From Homalodisca vitripennis (taxonomy: Eukaryota > Arthropoda > Insecta > Hemiptera > Cicadellidae): 64,000 nt of DNA. Position numbers and translations under genes: made by a program. Positions 35,474 through 49,700 of this stretch are shown here, piece by piece (the first letter of the stretch is position 1; each line of letters opens with the position of its first letter). The stretch lies in NCBI RefSeq assembly GCF_021130785.1, contig NC_060211.1:126615001-126679000 (forward strand), given 5' to 3'. Below the pieces are notes generated by a model. That model was not told the origin of the DNA and did not search any database. It saw nothing but the letters and a program-made list of their open reading frames with translations.

Positions 35474-38400
35474 AGCAATAAAGTTGAAAATTAAAATCGA
35501 TAAAAACATTATTTTTACTACAATAACATTTACTTTAAAATGCTCTTAAGAGCCTTCTTTAAAAAATAAGGTCAACAAATACTTTGTATGTCGAGGTCAT
35601 TGTTATGTTTTGATTGTTTTATCATTAATTACTGGTGTTATTATTATTGTAGCAAATATAACGTGCACTAATAAGGGGGGGCAGAAATTAGCATCAGTAC
35701 TGTCATTCACGCAGTTGTGGGCCCAGAGTTTAAAACTATTTCTTAACATTAGTTTTTACTATTAGGCCTAATAGCACATTAAAGTACGTTTTAGTGTTAC
35801 AAAGAGTTTATTTAACTAACCGATGTCCACTTGTATTATAACTAGTGCATAACAATCATGAAGTATCCACTTTTATTACTATTGAAAGTACTTCGGGTAT
35901 CTGTGAAAAGTGTTTTATACAGGTCATCAACATGTTTAATTAAAATAAATTTCGCAGTTAAGAGAACTCGCCTCTCCTTTTTATTACAAGGTGAATATGC
36001 ACGTAATCCGTTGATATGTTGAATGAATCCATATAGTCCAGTCTTGTACACCATATCGCTAGTTTACTATGATACTCATTACAAATTATTGAAATCTCTT
36101 CCGCTGTCAACAAGTATTAGAATACAAGTTATTTACTTCAAACGTATAATTTTAACACTTACAGTTAATAGAGCCTCTACGATACGAAATAAAGATTCAG
36201 AAGGCTTCTTTAAAACCCATCGTTGAAGTTAGTAATTGACTTGTTAAACCGGGTTCGCAAGAGACTTATTTTCTATAGTGAAACTGTCATTCTGTTACAC
36301 TTACACAATTTAATTTTTCAAATGTATTCATCTATCTTGAAATGATGAGCCTGTCTTTTTAGTAAATTTTCAGAACGTGGCACTCAAACGAGACACCCTT
36401 AATCTAATTTCTTCAAGACATAATAAATGTATTGTAGGAATATGTATTGAAACCTATGGTAATTTGCGTTTAGACAGTTTGAAAAATCATTCAAGCGTAA
36501 TATTTGTGTTAACATATCTAAAACATCTTTATTTTAAGAAATGACCAGTGATTAATTTCATTTCATTTTTTGTTTGTTTTTTTGTAAGAGTTACTAATTT
36601 TATTTTTTTATATATAAATAATGCACTGTTTTTAAAGCATTTCAAAGGTAAGACAGAACAGCATTTCAAAAGTTTACAGAAACGTAAGACAAACAACACA
36701 AAAAATATCTTTTTATTTGAATTATCACTTGGATTTATTCTAAATATTAAAATGTTATAGATCCACCATCTTCAAAAAGGTTCTGTTCAGAGTTGTAATA
36801 TTAATGCACAAAAATTAAATATAAATGACAGGGGTGTTCCCTAAAAAAAAGAAAAACACTAGCAACTTAAATTGCTGTTCGATGTGAAAGAATGTTGCTG
36901 TGGTACATCATGGTTCTTGTAAACTGGTAGATTCCTTTCGTCAAATTGGTTATAATATAGTGATATTCACTATAGATCATTTCAGTCTAGGAGCCGGGAG
37001 CCATTTGCATTGTATAAGCACACGAGCAATTCCTTCAGAGAAAGAGATTTTGGTGAGGGTCGGAATGAGAATGTATCAAATAGATTAACAGTATTTTATT
37101 TTTTCTCAGATTATATTAAATTTGTCTTAGCTTGACAGTCTTAAAACTAAATAAAAGTTATATCAGCGTCATAGTTCGACGTAAAGAGACTAGATGTAAT
37201 CATATTCAGTCGAAAATCAGTCTTTATATGGTTAGCTGATGCTGATTTAATTTTAATTTTTATGCCTGATAAAAATATTGTTTAATAATAAGCTAACCTA
37301 AATTAATAAACCTTTCCATATCGACATACTCAAAACATATCGCGGCTAACTATTGATTATCGTTTACGATCGATATAGAATAATAATACAGTTGGGTGCC
37401 GAGTTATGTTCTATTGTTTTCATAAGCCATGTTATATCCGAAATATAGTCCGCAATTTTTCACTGTATAACGATTTGAAAAATTACCTAATTTGGCAAAG
37501 AGTATTTTTAAATCAGTTGCAAACACAGCACATTTAAAAATACTTTCAAACCAAAATGTTTGTTTCCCGTAGAAGACAGTTACATTTCTTTTGATCTTTG
37601 CCGCTAAGTTCCCTCTGTAAGTCGGCGAAATAATTCAACTTCCTTTGATGATTGTTCTGAACGCGGGTTTCATAACCTGTCCTTGCAAATATGTCTCTTC
37701 ATTCCCGCCATGGCGCCGTCGGCAAGAGATCATACAAAACAATGATATCTGCATTCTCTCTAGAGACGTGGCGTAAGGAGTTCTCACTACTAAGAATCAG
37801 TGTCTAACCTTTTTAGGCCATATGAAAGCGTGCTGCCACCATAGGTTTCTTGCTCCTAGTGACGGTCTCCCCTACATCTTCTTGGAATGCCAAACCAAAA
37901 CCAGCAGCATCTTCAACTTTCATCATATTCTTCCAATTATCATATTGAGGGACCAATGTAATTTGAGGAGAATATGAATGGAATGGTTGTGACGAGAAAT
38001 GAATGAATGAGTGAGGTTGTAAGTCATGACACTGAACGAGATCATCTTTTTCTTAGAATCAATGCTAATAATAATCATATGATAATAACCAGTAAAAACA
38101 AAGAGAGCCAATCAGCGAATTGTATGGAATTGTTTAGATGAAAGCTCAAATCATCCTTGTTTGGAACGTTTTATGCAAAAATTAGGTTCATATATTCACA
38201 CGACTAACTACATGATTTCGTTATTATTATTTCCATACCACTAGAGTGGTTGAGTTCAACAGTCCAACCCTTAAACTTCTAGATGGTGCCCATCGCTGCA
38301 CGTTCAATTGTATTCCTAGGGAATTCAACCCGAAAACCTTTAGTGAGTGGTCACTTAAATGACTGAATTTACTTTGGACTGGAAACTTCAATTAATACAA

Positions 38401-39589
38401 TTTATCAATTGAAGTTGCATACAATTATATTTAAGAGTTTTCCCGACCAAACCCAAAGTAAATCTAACAAATTAAGATTTGTTGATTGTTTTTACGTTTT
38501 GTTGTCATACAGAAAGCGAGGCGTGGTGTTGCCTTCCCCTCTAATACTGAGTTTGTTGTTGCGGAAACGCGCTCTTAGCCGCCTCCAACCGCTCAGAACT
38601 AAACATACTACCACGGTCATCCATATGTCGTACTGTGTGACACGGGATACAAAGAGGTACAAATAATTCCTTGTGCAAAGGCATAGAGGCAAAGTTTTCA
38701 AGGCTAAGACTGAACGGGGGAGAGGAAAGAGTTTTAATACATTGGCACTACTCTCTATAATGGCCCCCATGGGTAATGAAAATAATGAGCATCCAAGAAA
38801 TTAAGTTAAAAGTAAAAACTCACTTTAAACATTTCTTTTCATGTTTATATACGTATAACCGGGAGACTAATGATTTCGGAGAATGATAATAACCTGGTGT
38901 TGAAGAGGGAAATAATTGGGGAGCAAATGGAAGCTGAATGAATGCTACTGTGTATGTTGATTGTAGTGATAAATGAGTGATAAATGACTAGATGAGTAAG
39001 TGATAAATTTTAGCTTATTGCAAACTATTAATTGATCTTTGCTAAACAATGTATTGTAATTGTCGGACATCAATAAAACATATTATTATTATTAATGATA
39101 CGTGTGTTAATTAAATATAGTTTATATTTTGTTTACTGTTTAAAGCAGTTGTACACATAGATACGCGTTATATAATTGACATTTATATTTATTCATTCTT
39201 TCGTACACACTAGCAAAATCGATATCGAAGATAATGGACTCGTTGTACAATAAAAATGAGAGTAAAACTTTCGCCTCAATTTCATGGATTTCATACCAGC
39301 AATGCTGACTGGTGTTGTGGTCACATGTACAAACACCGTGGCTGTATGGATAGAGCTCGCACCTTGACCGCGTTTGCCAGTTGCGCGTTGTCGCATGCTA
39401 GTGCACACTAACTATCGGATATCGTGCGTTTGCCCTAGCCTCTGTTATTAAAAACTAGAAATTAATTCTTAGCAGTAAAAGTTATTTGATTTTGGACAAT
39501 TTTCTTGTTTTAATTGCTCGGACAGTTTTGAAATCAATAAAAATATTTAATTTTACATTTTAATAATTAGTTCAATTTTACGGCCGTAT
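35474..39589. other. No gene seen
   Basis: AT-rich sequence with small GC-richer patches near 37680-37900 and 38510-38650. Short open frames here have no recognisable domain or splice context. Confidence 0.4.
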
Positions 39590-40014
39590 CTTGGAGAGCA
39601 CGGTATAGGAAAAATACTCGCCTTCGGCTCGCTGGGGGCTACGCCCCCAGGCCCCCAAAGTAAACGCTTGCAAATTCGGGGATAAGCGGAATTCGGTGAC
39701 TGGTTAAGTCCGGACATTAAGTAAATGACAAGGGATTTAAAAATTGACCTTTTTCATAGATTTTTTTCCGGATTCGTAAAAACTTTTGACTTTGAGGGCA
39801 TTTTGCGGTTAAACCGTTAGAGATACGACAAAAAGTGACTGGACCTTTCTTGTTGGAAATTTAATTTTGTCTTTCGATTGTGCCCTCAGATCTGATCTAC
39901 GACCTATGGTTTAGCCAGAAATGAGCTCGGGAGAAAAGTCTGCACGGGTCAGCTATCTTGAATTGTTTAGTATAAACATAATAAAAACCGACCTCAAGGC
40001 AGTATTTTAAGTCG

Positions 40015-40400
40015 AACAGGGGGTTTAATATCACCAGGAGACTATCTAGTCAAGGCGAGAAATTCCCTGGGTGGGTGATTAATGTTAAGGAGGTTAAGAC
40101 AAGAGGGGGTTTAATTTCGTCAGGATATTGTCTGGTCATATGAACAAATTCCCAGGGGGGGTTAACGTTACCGGGGGATAAGTCTCCAGGGGGTTATCTG
40201 GTCATACCAGGATCTTCCCAGGGGGGGGTTAAGAGATTTGGTGACTGGTAAAATTCGGACATGAGGTCATGGCAGGAAATTCCCTGGGGGGGTTTAATGT
40301 TACCAGGGGGGTTAACACATCAGGGGGTTGAATGTACAGGAGGTTATCAGGTCATACCAGGAAATCCCCGGGGGGGGGGGGTTAATATTACCGGGGGTTA
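40015..40400 (+). repeat. G-rich degenerate array
   Basis: Irregular 65-86 bp units carry runs of five to eleven G separated by GTTAAYRTTACC-type sequence. The + strand has several nearby G-runs and could form G-quadruplexes. Confidence 0.8.
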
Positions 40401-40489
40401 ATGACACACTTGGGCCTTTTTTAGAGGGTATTGTGTCTGTGAACATAATAAATATTCCTCTGTCCCTATCTACTATTGACGCTTAGCTA

Positions 40490-41160
40490 ACGCTCAGCCA
40501 ACTCCCGAAGTCACTGAACCTTTTCTGTAGATCACGTGATTTCCTAAATCCCGTTTAAAATTTGTTTTGAGTTACGACCAACCGTTTAGCCGCTATCAAG
40601 CCCGGAATGTAAATTGTTAGGCGAAAATGTCCAATATTTTCACTTAATCGCGTTTTGCGGTCAAACTAAGGGAAATATAGTAAAAAGTCACTTGACCTTT
40701 TTTGTAGGTCATCTTATTTCCTAAATAAAACGTTAGTCTTATTTTGACCTCCGACCAATGGTTTTCGCCGCTATCGACCCCAAAAACAAAAGTTTCGCGT
40801 AAAAGTTACAACAAAATTGTACATAATCACGTTTTTCGGCCAAACCAATCGAGATAGGGCAAAAGATTACTGGACCTTTTCTGTAGATCGCGCAATTTGC
40901 TAATTTGATGGGTCAATCAGATTTGAGCTACGACCAACGGTTTCGGCCGCTATCGGGCTTGAAACATTATTTTTATCGAAAAAATCTCTGGAATTTCAAA
41001 TGTTCGAGCGTTTTGTCGCTTAACCATGGAAGATAGAGCAAAAAGTCATTAGACCTTTTTTGTAGTTCACTTCATTCCTGACCATGAATTTTCCGTCAGA
41101 TCCGAGCTAGCTCCAACGGTTCGCCCGCTATCGGGCTTACAAAAAATGCCTGCAGGGGTG
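40490..41160. repeat. 179-bp tandem array
   Basis: Four units at 177-179 bp spacing share GACCTTTT..TGTAG, ACGACCAACGGTTT-like and CGCTATCGGGCTT-like segments. The period is close to nucleosome-repeat length. Confidence 0.85.
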
Positions 41161-41370
41161 AAGAATGCGCGATTTTTTGGGAATTTTTTTGAGGGGTTGA
41201 AAATGAAAAATTCTCACTTTTCGGGATTTTCCTGGTGGTTACACGTGGAAAGCTATCTGTGTACCAAATTTCAAGTCTCTAACTCATCTGGAAGTAGGTT
41301 AGAATTAGTATACGTGAGTGAGTGAGTCAGTCAGTCAGTCAGTTACACATGCGGTTGTATATATATTAGA

Positions 41371-44300
41371 TACGTGTTCCGTTAAACACTCACCCCCTCA
41401 ACCCGACAATCGTTGTTGTACCCGGTTGTTCAAATAATAATTCACAAGGTTGTGCACCAGTAAGGTAGAATTTATGTATCGACACTTTACTCGGCGCTTG
41501 ATTCGGTGGTAACAGGGGATGGTATTTGACTTGATCTGATTGACTTGTTCAGAACAGGGCAGGTTCGTTTGCCCTGGGGCTCGACTTTTGCTGATTTGTA
41601 GGGGTTCACACTTGCCTCTCCTTGCACGTTAGGCTTTCTAGGCGAACTCCCCACAATAGTTCTGAAGCATATTTAAAATATTCATTTCTGCACTTTAGTT
41701 AAGTAAAAATATTATTTATGGTCAATTGAATCATTTGTCAAGTTTATTATTTCTTTCATTTCCAATACAATTATTCGCGTTTTACTTAAAAAAATACAAT
41801 TTTTAAAAACCTTTTCCTTCCAAATAATGAGTATGTAAGTAAATCTGTGTGTCTTGACTCGAATTTGGCTACTTATTTTTCCATCGCATTTATCGCTATG
41901 AAACAAACGTTTACATAGACTTTTGGTGTGAAAATATTATCGTATCTAGCGATGTGCTGGTAACATTAATTACTAGTCTTGTCTTTTTTGTGCTTCCTCG
42001 ACGATATTCTCCGTAAAGTCTCGTTAGCAGTTAACAGACTAATTTTAACTCGACCAACCACAACAGTGTTGTGAATAATTAAAGAAGGAACATATAAAAC
42101 CTATTAAGCTCAAAATAGGGCAATGTGTCTAATATCTAGTTGTGAATCTCGTATGATGACAAACGAGAACTGAATCGAAAACCTGGTTGAAATTGGTTAA
42201 CTTTAGGATAAAAGTTAGGTCCTTTCAATAAATCTATGTAACAGATAATTCAGGTTTTTACGAATAATATCTTAATATAGCATAACTTAAAAAAATGCGT
42301 AAAAATGTCCATAAAATCCAGATTGTAATTGACATACCTCAAAACCGAGTGTACTACAATGTTATACGTGTTATAAAATACAACTCTTACAGACAAGTAT
42401 TAATGACTAATAATTCCGAATCGTGCTGATGTCTCTCTGTTCTTCTGTGTGATAGAAGGTTCCTAAAGACTTGGTGTAAAGAAAAGCTCTATTAATTTAG
42501 GGGTCAGAAGGTCAAAGGTCAGCAGTGTTACCCTTAAACTAAGTTACGTTTCTCTCAGGCCCTTTGATACTTCTTTATATCGGTTTATTTAAAGTTACAA
42601 TATATTTGTGTCTATACTTGCCTACACAAAATTACTGTTTTATTATTTGATATGTAACTGTTTTAATATAGAAATGTTAAGAAATTAAAATGTCTTTTAT
42701 ATTGAATCCTGGTGACTTTCATCAAGTACACAACACAGAAAAATGTATCTGTTTGCAGTGATTGTTCATAAACATAATATTCGTAAAACTCATGGGTTTT
42801 GCATTTTGTCAGCAATTTTCGAATCAGAGATGATAGAACAGTAAAACATTCTGTCATTATCATTAATAATTGTTTATTTGTATCTCAAGTTTTACTAATG
42901 TGAAACAATAACGCGTGACAGTAATCATGAGATGCGTTTTTTATTTCTTAATCATTCCTATAGTTTTAAAGACATTTCGATAAATGAAACTGTGGTGTGA
43001 TTTAATACTAAAACATGTATTTTACGAATAAAAAGGAAAGCATATATTTTGATTCCAAATAACACATACTAAGCCTACGTATGAAAAGCATATACGTAGA
43101 AAAAACATTCTTAAAGTTCGTAAGCATTCTTGCGGCCAAACATCAAATTCCTATCAGATAAGTGAAAACTAGAGAATCAATAAGGTAGAAGAATTTCGCT
43201 AGATAGAAGGTTGGCAATATGAAGAATGTTGTCTTACCTTTGTATATGCTTAGCCGTGGTTAATGACTCACCTGACTATATGGGAACACAGGATGGAATT
43301 CCGTGCGAGTTTACGATTATCGTCACTTCGCTAACGATTACTCATCTGAGCTCAACCTCATAACAGTTAACCTCATTTCTTACTATTTTTAAACAGACTG
43401 TTAAACGGTTCTTGTAACATTGTATGTACTTCCATGTTCTTAGAACTCGCTTTCTAGTTTTTTAGATTTTTAAAGGAACTTTTGAAAATGTGAATGAAGA
43501 GTTTTAAGTTCTTGCGCGCGATATCAACACATATCTCCTTCCGCGTAAACGATTCTCAACACTAAGAAGCTTTTTTGTATTTTACGTAGTTCTTTAGAAG
43601 ACACAATGTTTTAAAAATATCCTGCAATGACAGAGGTTAGAAAAAATAACATCGGACTTCAAAGAAAACACCAATTTTATGGCCCATTAATGACCATTAT
43701 CCGTAACAACGGAACGTTGAGATACGGAAGTAGTTTAATTAGAAAACAATCCAAACATTAGGAATGTATTTATAAATATTAGATCTAACAAGAGATTGAG
43801 ACCTTTAGAGGATTGGATTTAGGATTTCATAGTAGTGTTAACATGGCACGTGTTTTACCTGAAAAATGGTAGTTATTTGTATCATTGTTTAGTGAACTAA
43901 ATCTGGAACAATAGAAAATTGGTAAAATTATGATCTTGATGCATTTGTTATGACAATTTTCTTTAAATACTGACGCTACATATAAAAAGTGAATTTATCT
44001 TTGAAAGTTTATTTAGAAATTCCATACTGCTGGTAACTTATGACATACACTTTTTAGGTTGTTTAGTAATCTTTAACACCTTACACTATCGCGTATTACT
44101 GTAGTTCAGTTTAACTTACTACTAACATCAGCCACAGCGTCATTGATAGTCGAAATGTATTTCTTATAGTAACATCAATGTATTTAACGCAACGAGGTTC
44201 AGAAACTTTTTAGCTATGTGTATGTTTGCCGCTACGGTATGTTTTCACACGCAAATATTCATTTTCTACTTCAAGCGTTTTCCGTTAAATAACAGAACTA

Positions 44301-45583
44301 TCGTGCACAGTGGGGATTATGTTCTAATTTAGTTAACAATGTCTTTAAGCCGTTGTCTATGTCCAGTTGTCATATTAACTCACAATTTATTATACGTAGC
44401 CCTTATATTGTAACTATCTCGTATTTCGTATCAACTCGTCAGACTCGACAACTTAGCAGAAAATTCGTACATCACAACTTGTGGAGTTATCTGATACTCT
44501 GCTTTAGTCTGTTCAGCAATAAGGTTTTCTGGAGCTTACAATTTTGTGTTTAGTAGAACATACGCGATAAGCGCTAGGTAGGGTTTACGTGGGATCTAAT
44601 TCAGGCAGTCTGGGAGTTCGTTCACCTTTATACTACTATACCACATAAAGAGTTCTGTCTCTCATGAAATGAACGTAGTGATTCCAGTGGTTGTATTCCA
44701 TTCATATCATGTTTCTGTTTCATTTCATATTTTTCTGTTAATGTAAAAAATGTGGATTAGAGTAGTCACTTATAAGGCGTAACTAGTTGACAAAAGGCAC
44801 AGTAGGCTATAACATTCAGTCTAATTATTATCATAGCTGAAGTTTCCACGAAGAAGACCAAAATAAGGATACCACAGGCTATTGGCACGTGCTTCCCATA
44901 GAATAAACAAGGGAATATGAAGGAACCCGACAGAATGTAAGGACAGTCTTGCCAACCAATCCAATAAAGTACCTTCATCACATGTTTTCAAATCTCAAGT
45001 TGGTTTATAGATTAGTTTATTTTGCGTTTTTTCTCGTTGCTTTCATGGTTACCCATCGTAAGACTTGCAACTTTACTACTTTTTGACCTGTTGACCCCAA
45101 AATCAAAAGAGTTATTTCTTAGAACAAAAAGAATTTATGTACCAAGTTCAAAGACTCTAGGATCTTCATAAAAAGAGTTATCGTACATAAACACATACTT
45201 TATGATTTAACGACTTTCATGATTTTAAGAAGGACCTGTCCTCCGCCCTTAATAGAAGAGAATTGATCCATTTCGCAATGGAATTGTAATCTGTATGAAG
45301 GGAATTTACCGTATCGGACAAGGTTCAGTACTTGCAGAGGCGTCTACTAGACGCGGCGCGTGTTACAGATCTTGTACTCTGCGCTGGTCGAGTAGAGAGG
45401 CTGGACCGATGGATCCTACACGTGATAAAGCCAAACATAAAGGTTCTATATAACTAGGCCATAAACTGCCAAGCCATGAATGGTTTTGCCGTTAGGCGAC
45501 AAAGGCGTTTTGAAGCCGACGACGAGGGGAGAGAGACAATGCCCACGTACGTACGCACATACACGCGCGCGTGACAGGCCAGG
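41371..45583. other. No gene seen; possible ancient repeat fragment
   Basis: Mostly AT-rich. At about 45080-45190, GACCCCAAAATC and TGTACCAAGTTCAAAGACTC resemble a repeat motif widespread in invertebrate genomes, recalled from general familiarity only. A CpG-rich patch at about 45340-45570 (ACGTACGTACGCACATACAC then GCGCGCG) precedes the duplicated block. Confidence 0.4.
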
Positions 45584-46066
45584 TGTTCACTCACTTCACT
45601 GCTCTCCGCACCACAGAGGGCATCGTCAACTCAGCTCTGGAAAAATTTCGCAAATCATGTTGTCTAACCGTCAACCTGTACACAAAAAACCCCGTTTTGA
45701 GACGAAGGCAAAAGTTATAAGGAGAAATACGGAGACATCCAACTTCCTATCACTCCCTCCTATTTAAATAAATACAATTACTAACATATAAAAAAGTTCA
45801 CTCAGTTTAAAGTTCTCCGCTCCACCGTGGGCATCGCAAGTTCTGCTAATTCAGCTCTGTAAGAGACAATTCTCAAATCATATTGTCTAACCTGGACGTG
45901 AAAATTCCCGAAAGTTTTTGAGATGAAGGCAAAAGTTATAATGAGATATATAGATACATCCAACTGGGCATCGCAAGTTCTGCTAACTCAGCGGGACTTT
46001 CCAGATGGAAATTTAGATGAGTCTACTTCTTTCTCCTTATAATTTTTGCCTACGTTTCAAAACTTA
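45584..46066. repeat. Diverged direct repeats plus an inverted copy
   Basis: Copy A (45584-45744) and copy B (45796-45965) share GTTCACTCA, a GGGCATCG segment, TTGTCTAACC, and GACGAAGGCAAAAGTTATAA in A (GATGAAGGCAAAAGTTATAA in B), ending at ACATCCAACT. A partial third copy (GGGCATCGCAAGTTCTGCTA) follows at 45966-45992. The 3' part then recurs in inverted orientation at about 46020-46066. Confidence 0.8.
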
Positions 46067-46239
46067 ATCCAACCTTTCATCTGTCCGAATTACTAATATT
46101 GTTTACAAAGTACACTTGTATTGGTAAGAGATTTTCCTACTTGTTTGTGTCTGAATTATACAAGTACTTTGCGTGTTCTAAACTTAAAACTTAGAGCACG
46201 TAGGTAATTTATATGCAAAATAAGTGTTCTAATGTGTAC

Positions 46240-46720
46240 GATTCTCGTGTTGAAGTCGCTGCTATAAGCCGAAAGAGAGCACTGTAGAGCAAGAGCGAGC
46301 AGGCGGGCGAGGCGGACGAAGGAAGACAAGCTGCGGGCTGTGGCTGCGGCAAAAGTGAGGTAACGCTGTGGAAGGTTTCCTTGTTCGCAAGGGCCTTGAA
46401 TTGGAGTGTTGCGTGTGCGGTTCGGTTGTGCAACCAGCTCGCTGCGCTCCTCTCTCCTCTCTTTCTCTCTCTCTCTCACTGCGCGGTTCGAGGTCGCCTC
46501 CTCCTCCCCCCCCTCACTCACGGCTAGATACATCACGAGAAAGTAGACCATATTCAGCTCCAATATAGTTCCAACTGCTGCTACTACCGACTAGCGCTCT
46601 ATCTAATGGTGCCATTGCGCAATTCTCTGACCCCTCTCTCTTCTCTCCAGTCCAGTTTCCTGCAGATCTGTCTGCTGCATCTGTCACACGAATAGTGTTG
46701 ATGCGTAATCTTTTCACACC
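46240..46720. promoter_or_regulatory. CpG-rich, GA/CT-rich promoter-like block
   Basis: CpG-dense sequence in an AT-rich region holds a CT-repeat at about 46448-46480 (GAGA on the minus strand, GAGA-factor type) and a C-rich run at about 46500-46515. Open frames here are low-complexity by-products of this composition and are not conserved. It could be an alternative promoter or enhancer within the ken-like locus, or a promoter of a non-coding transcript. Direction cannot be decided. Confidence 0.3.
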
Positions 46721-46799
46721 CGTCTTGTTGTGCCTTTAAAATCTTGTAATTGATCAGTCGTTTTCCTCGTGTCACTTCACACCTTGCCAATAAAATAAC

Positions 46800-49700
46800 G
46801 TTTATTCGTTCCGCTTTTTTTAACTCCAGTCTACTATTTAAGCCAAATCAGTTTGATATATAGTTGGACTTTGATTAAATATTGCTATAAGTTCACAATG
46901 TATGACGTAAAGTATGCGGTACATAAAACATTTATACATGCAGTGCATGGATTCTCATAGTTCCCAAATAAATACGTCCTGTTGTATTTAAACAACAACT
47001 TCAAAAACGAGTGTCGTAACGTTATCACACATGGTCGCATATAACAGTAATATGGACCAGAGTTATACATTCATCTTGGTTACCTAACCAAGATTTATAA
47101 ACAAACGTTCTTTATCCGTGTGCCCTCACCTTATTAAATAACTGTTTTGTAAGTAACTGTCAAAGCTCATGTAGATTTATGGAATATATCTCTATAATGT
47201 ATATGGAAATGTATTCACTCTTGGCGCTGTAGACCAAGAATCCAGTAGACCTATATAAAAGATCGAACATTGCAATGTCAAGGCTAACATAACGAAAATA
47301 GATAATTTATTTTAATTTCCAACTGTAGACAAATTTATTATTTTAGTTTCTTCACATTAAAAATCAAAATTGTTGGTTGCCTATAACAAGTTATGAGGTA
47401 CCGAAAATTGCCTATTTCGAGTTGAAATTAATTCAAAGATTAAGGCATAGTTTTTGGTACCTTCTGATTTAAACTGAAATCGGGTCATGGACCATGATTT
47501 TCTTTGAGAATCGTATTGAGCGCGGCCTTTAAAAATTGCTAAATTTGCAAACTATCAAAAATACTTTTTTGTGAAATGATAAATTTTGCTAATTAAGTCC
47601 CACTCAATTCCATCCTTGAGTGGAGAAAAAAGTAGCTTCTTTATCGTCCAGTGCTATTGAATCTTGAAATTTACGTAGTTCTTCATCACAACTTAGGAAT
47701 TTAAATTTTCTTTGATGGACGAGAGTGTTTTGATTCCTCTTAGACATAACTCTTCCTTGCCTTTTCCATATCTCTAGCATAGATCAAAAATTCTAAATTA
47801 ATTTCGCGAATTTGCACATTAAAAGGTTTAAACCCATCTTATCGAATCCTCCCAAATGTGGTAAAAATTATTGCCCCCTTGTCGCCCATTTCAACGAGTA
47901 CCACCTTCACTTTCCAACTAAACGATACATATAACTTACTGGTCGTTACCTACAAAATTCGCTCTGTACCCTGGCTGTATTCAAGGTTGCTGTTACTATT
48001 GAGGTACTGCAGTAAGGGTCTAGGTACTAAGTTTAGAAGCACAAGAAATTAAACTCCGACCGTTTTTCTGGAACTCTTTTCTAAAGAATGCACAGCCTAT
48101 TAATACAAATCTGTAGTTTTGAAGTTGTTACACATTAACTTTTCTTTTTCAGAAAGTCAATCACCAAATTGATAATAATATTTCGCAGTCAAGTGGTCCT
48201 ATGAGAACGTGCAGAATACGTTTATGGAGGTGGGACCACCCTTCGCCCTATTAAAAAAAACAACGTACATCGTTAGTAATTCCGACTATTGATATTCATA
48301 CGCTTTTTACTATGATACAAAACTAAAATGGTTAATTTAACCACTTTATATTGGGCAAGAAACGAAATAGACGACCTTAGGGTCCAGTGCTAATAAAACA
48401 TTAGTTTGCCCTTCGTGGACAAAAGGATCTATCCCTGCATTCTTATTGTATGGAAAAAGTGCGGAAGATAAAATTTTCAGAAATGCCTTTAAAAGTTTAT
48501 TAAAAGTTCCTAAAAGATTCTTGTAGGCATATAAAGATTTTACAAATGCACTCTTTTCTCCTGATTGAATTTATTATTGATCTTGGTTATTTTGTTTTTT
48601 ATCGGGTGTTTATAAACAGGACTTGAAAAAATTATAAAGTAGATGCGGTCAGTTTAAGAGGACAAGGGAATTGTTTAGTAACTACAAAACTGTAAATGTG
48701 TATTGCCATAATTAATATCATAAATATAATATAATAAGATATTAATATAATAAGACATCATCATAGTCACCGCGATGAAGTTGGATAAAAAGTTCCATCT
48801 TGAGATTTGATTAAATCTCAAACTTTCTAATATTCCAGGAAAGGAAGAATTTCTCCAAACTGGAAACTGCTTCTGGAGGTAAATTGTCAAGCATCAAAGA
48901 TTAGAAAAATCGTGAATGGATCGCTCAATCTTTAGCCCTCGCAAAAAGTGAATCAGCAGATTAATGATTTGAAGAAGGCCGGGTAGATCAATTAAAGGGT
49001 CCCGTTCCAATTTGCAATCATCTCCAAACACGAAATAATGCGTGTCCCAGATGGGTTGTGGCCATTTTCTTCCGTAAGGATGAATGGTTGGATACAGTAA
49101 ACAATACTTTATAAAATCAGTATTTGGGAGTGTTTTAGCTGGAATTTAAAATATCTTATTTAATTTATTATTCCCAATCAACGTTTTCAGGATGATTACG
49201 AAAGCCTCAAGAATTTTCAAGAAACTGTATTGTGTAATAAAAACAGCCAGTAACTCGTGACGTGTCATCCATTAAGCTTTCCTACTCACTGCTTGAAATT
49301 TATATCCAGTGTTATACACATGTTATACCTGCATTACATTACCGAATCCTCAGTCTCTTAACCGGAAAATGTAAAAGACTGATATCCAGCTCATCGGAGG
49401 TATATTTGAAGAAATAGTGTAGCCTTCTAATGCTGCTGCTGTGTTTTATAGAATTTCATTTGATTTTATAGAGATTAATGCGTAGTGCAAATGGACCCAC
49501 TTCCATTATCACTTCTGAAGAACCACCAAACTTTCCAACAGTAAACTTGCAATGCGCATCCCGGACTTACTTGAGCATAATTGCATGACTGAGTATGATT
49601 TGTGAAATGGAAGTGATAATGGCTTTCTGTCTTTATACACTTAACACTGTGATGTGTTTTAAATTGCCATCTTCTTTGGATCATTAACGCAAATTGATCA

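Larger units (their letters stand above)
39590..41370. repeat. Composite repetitive element of unknown class
   Basis: This 1.8-kb block differs in base composition from its surroundings. It opens with a GC-rich inverted motif, GGGGGCTACGCCCCCAGG at about 39635. A degenerate G-rich array follows (about 40015-40400; anchors near 40046, 40132, 40198, 40263 and 40348). Then come four units at a regular 177-179 bp period (40517, 40694, 40873, 41052; a fifth at 39842) sharing GACCTTTTYTGTAG and a GCCGCTATCG core. It ends with ACCAAATTTCAAGTCTCTAA and a GTGAGTGAGTCAGTCAGTCA tail at about 41313-41342. There is no open frame or TIR. It may be a large non-autonomous transposon or complex satellite. Confidence 0.7.

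Noticed and set aside
40000..40400. G-rich array considered as telomeric repeat
   Set aside because: Units are irregular 65-86 bp and not TTAGG; it is interstitial and part of a larger composite block.
46484..46496. GGTTCGAGG resembling a tRNA B box
   Set aside because: No A box at the right spacing and no cloverleaf could be drawn.
46156..46563. 135-codon minus-strand open frame
   Set aside because: It is Glu/Arg-rich because it crosses the GA/CT repeat; no domain, no splice context and other frames are also open.
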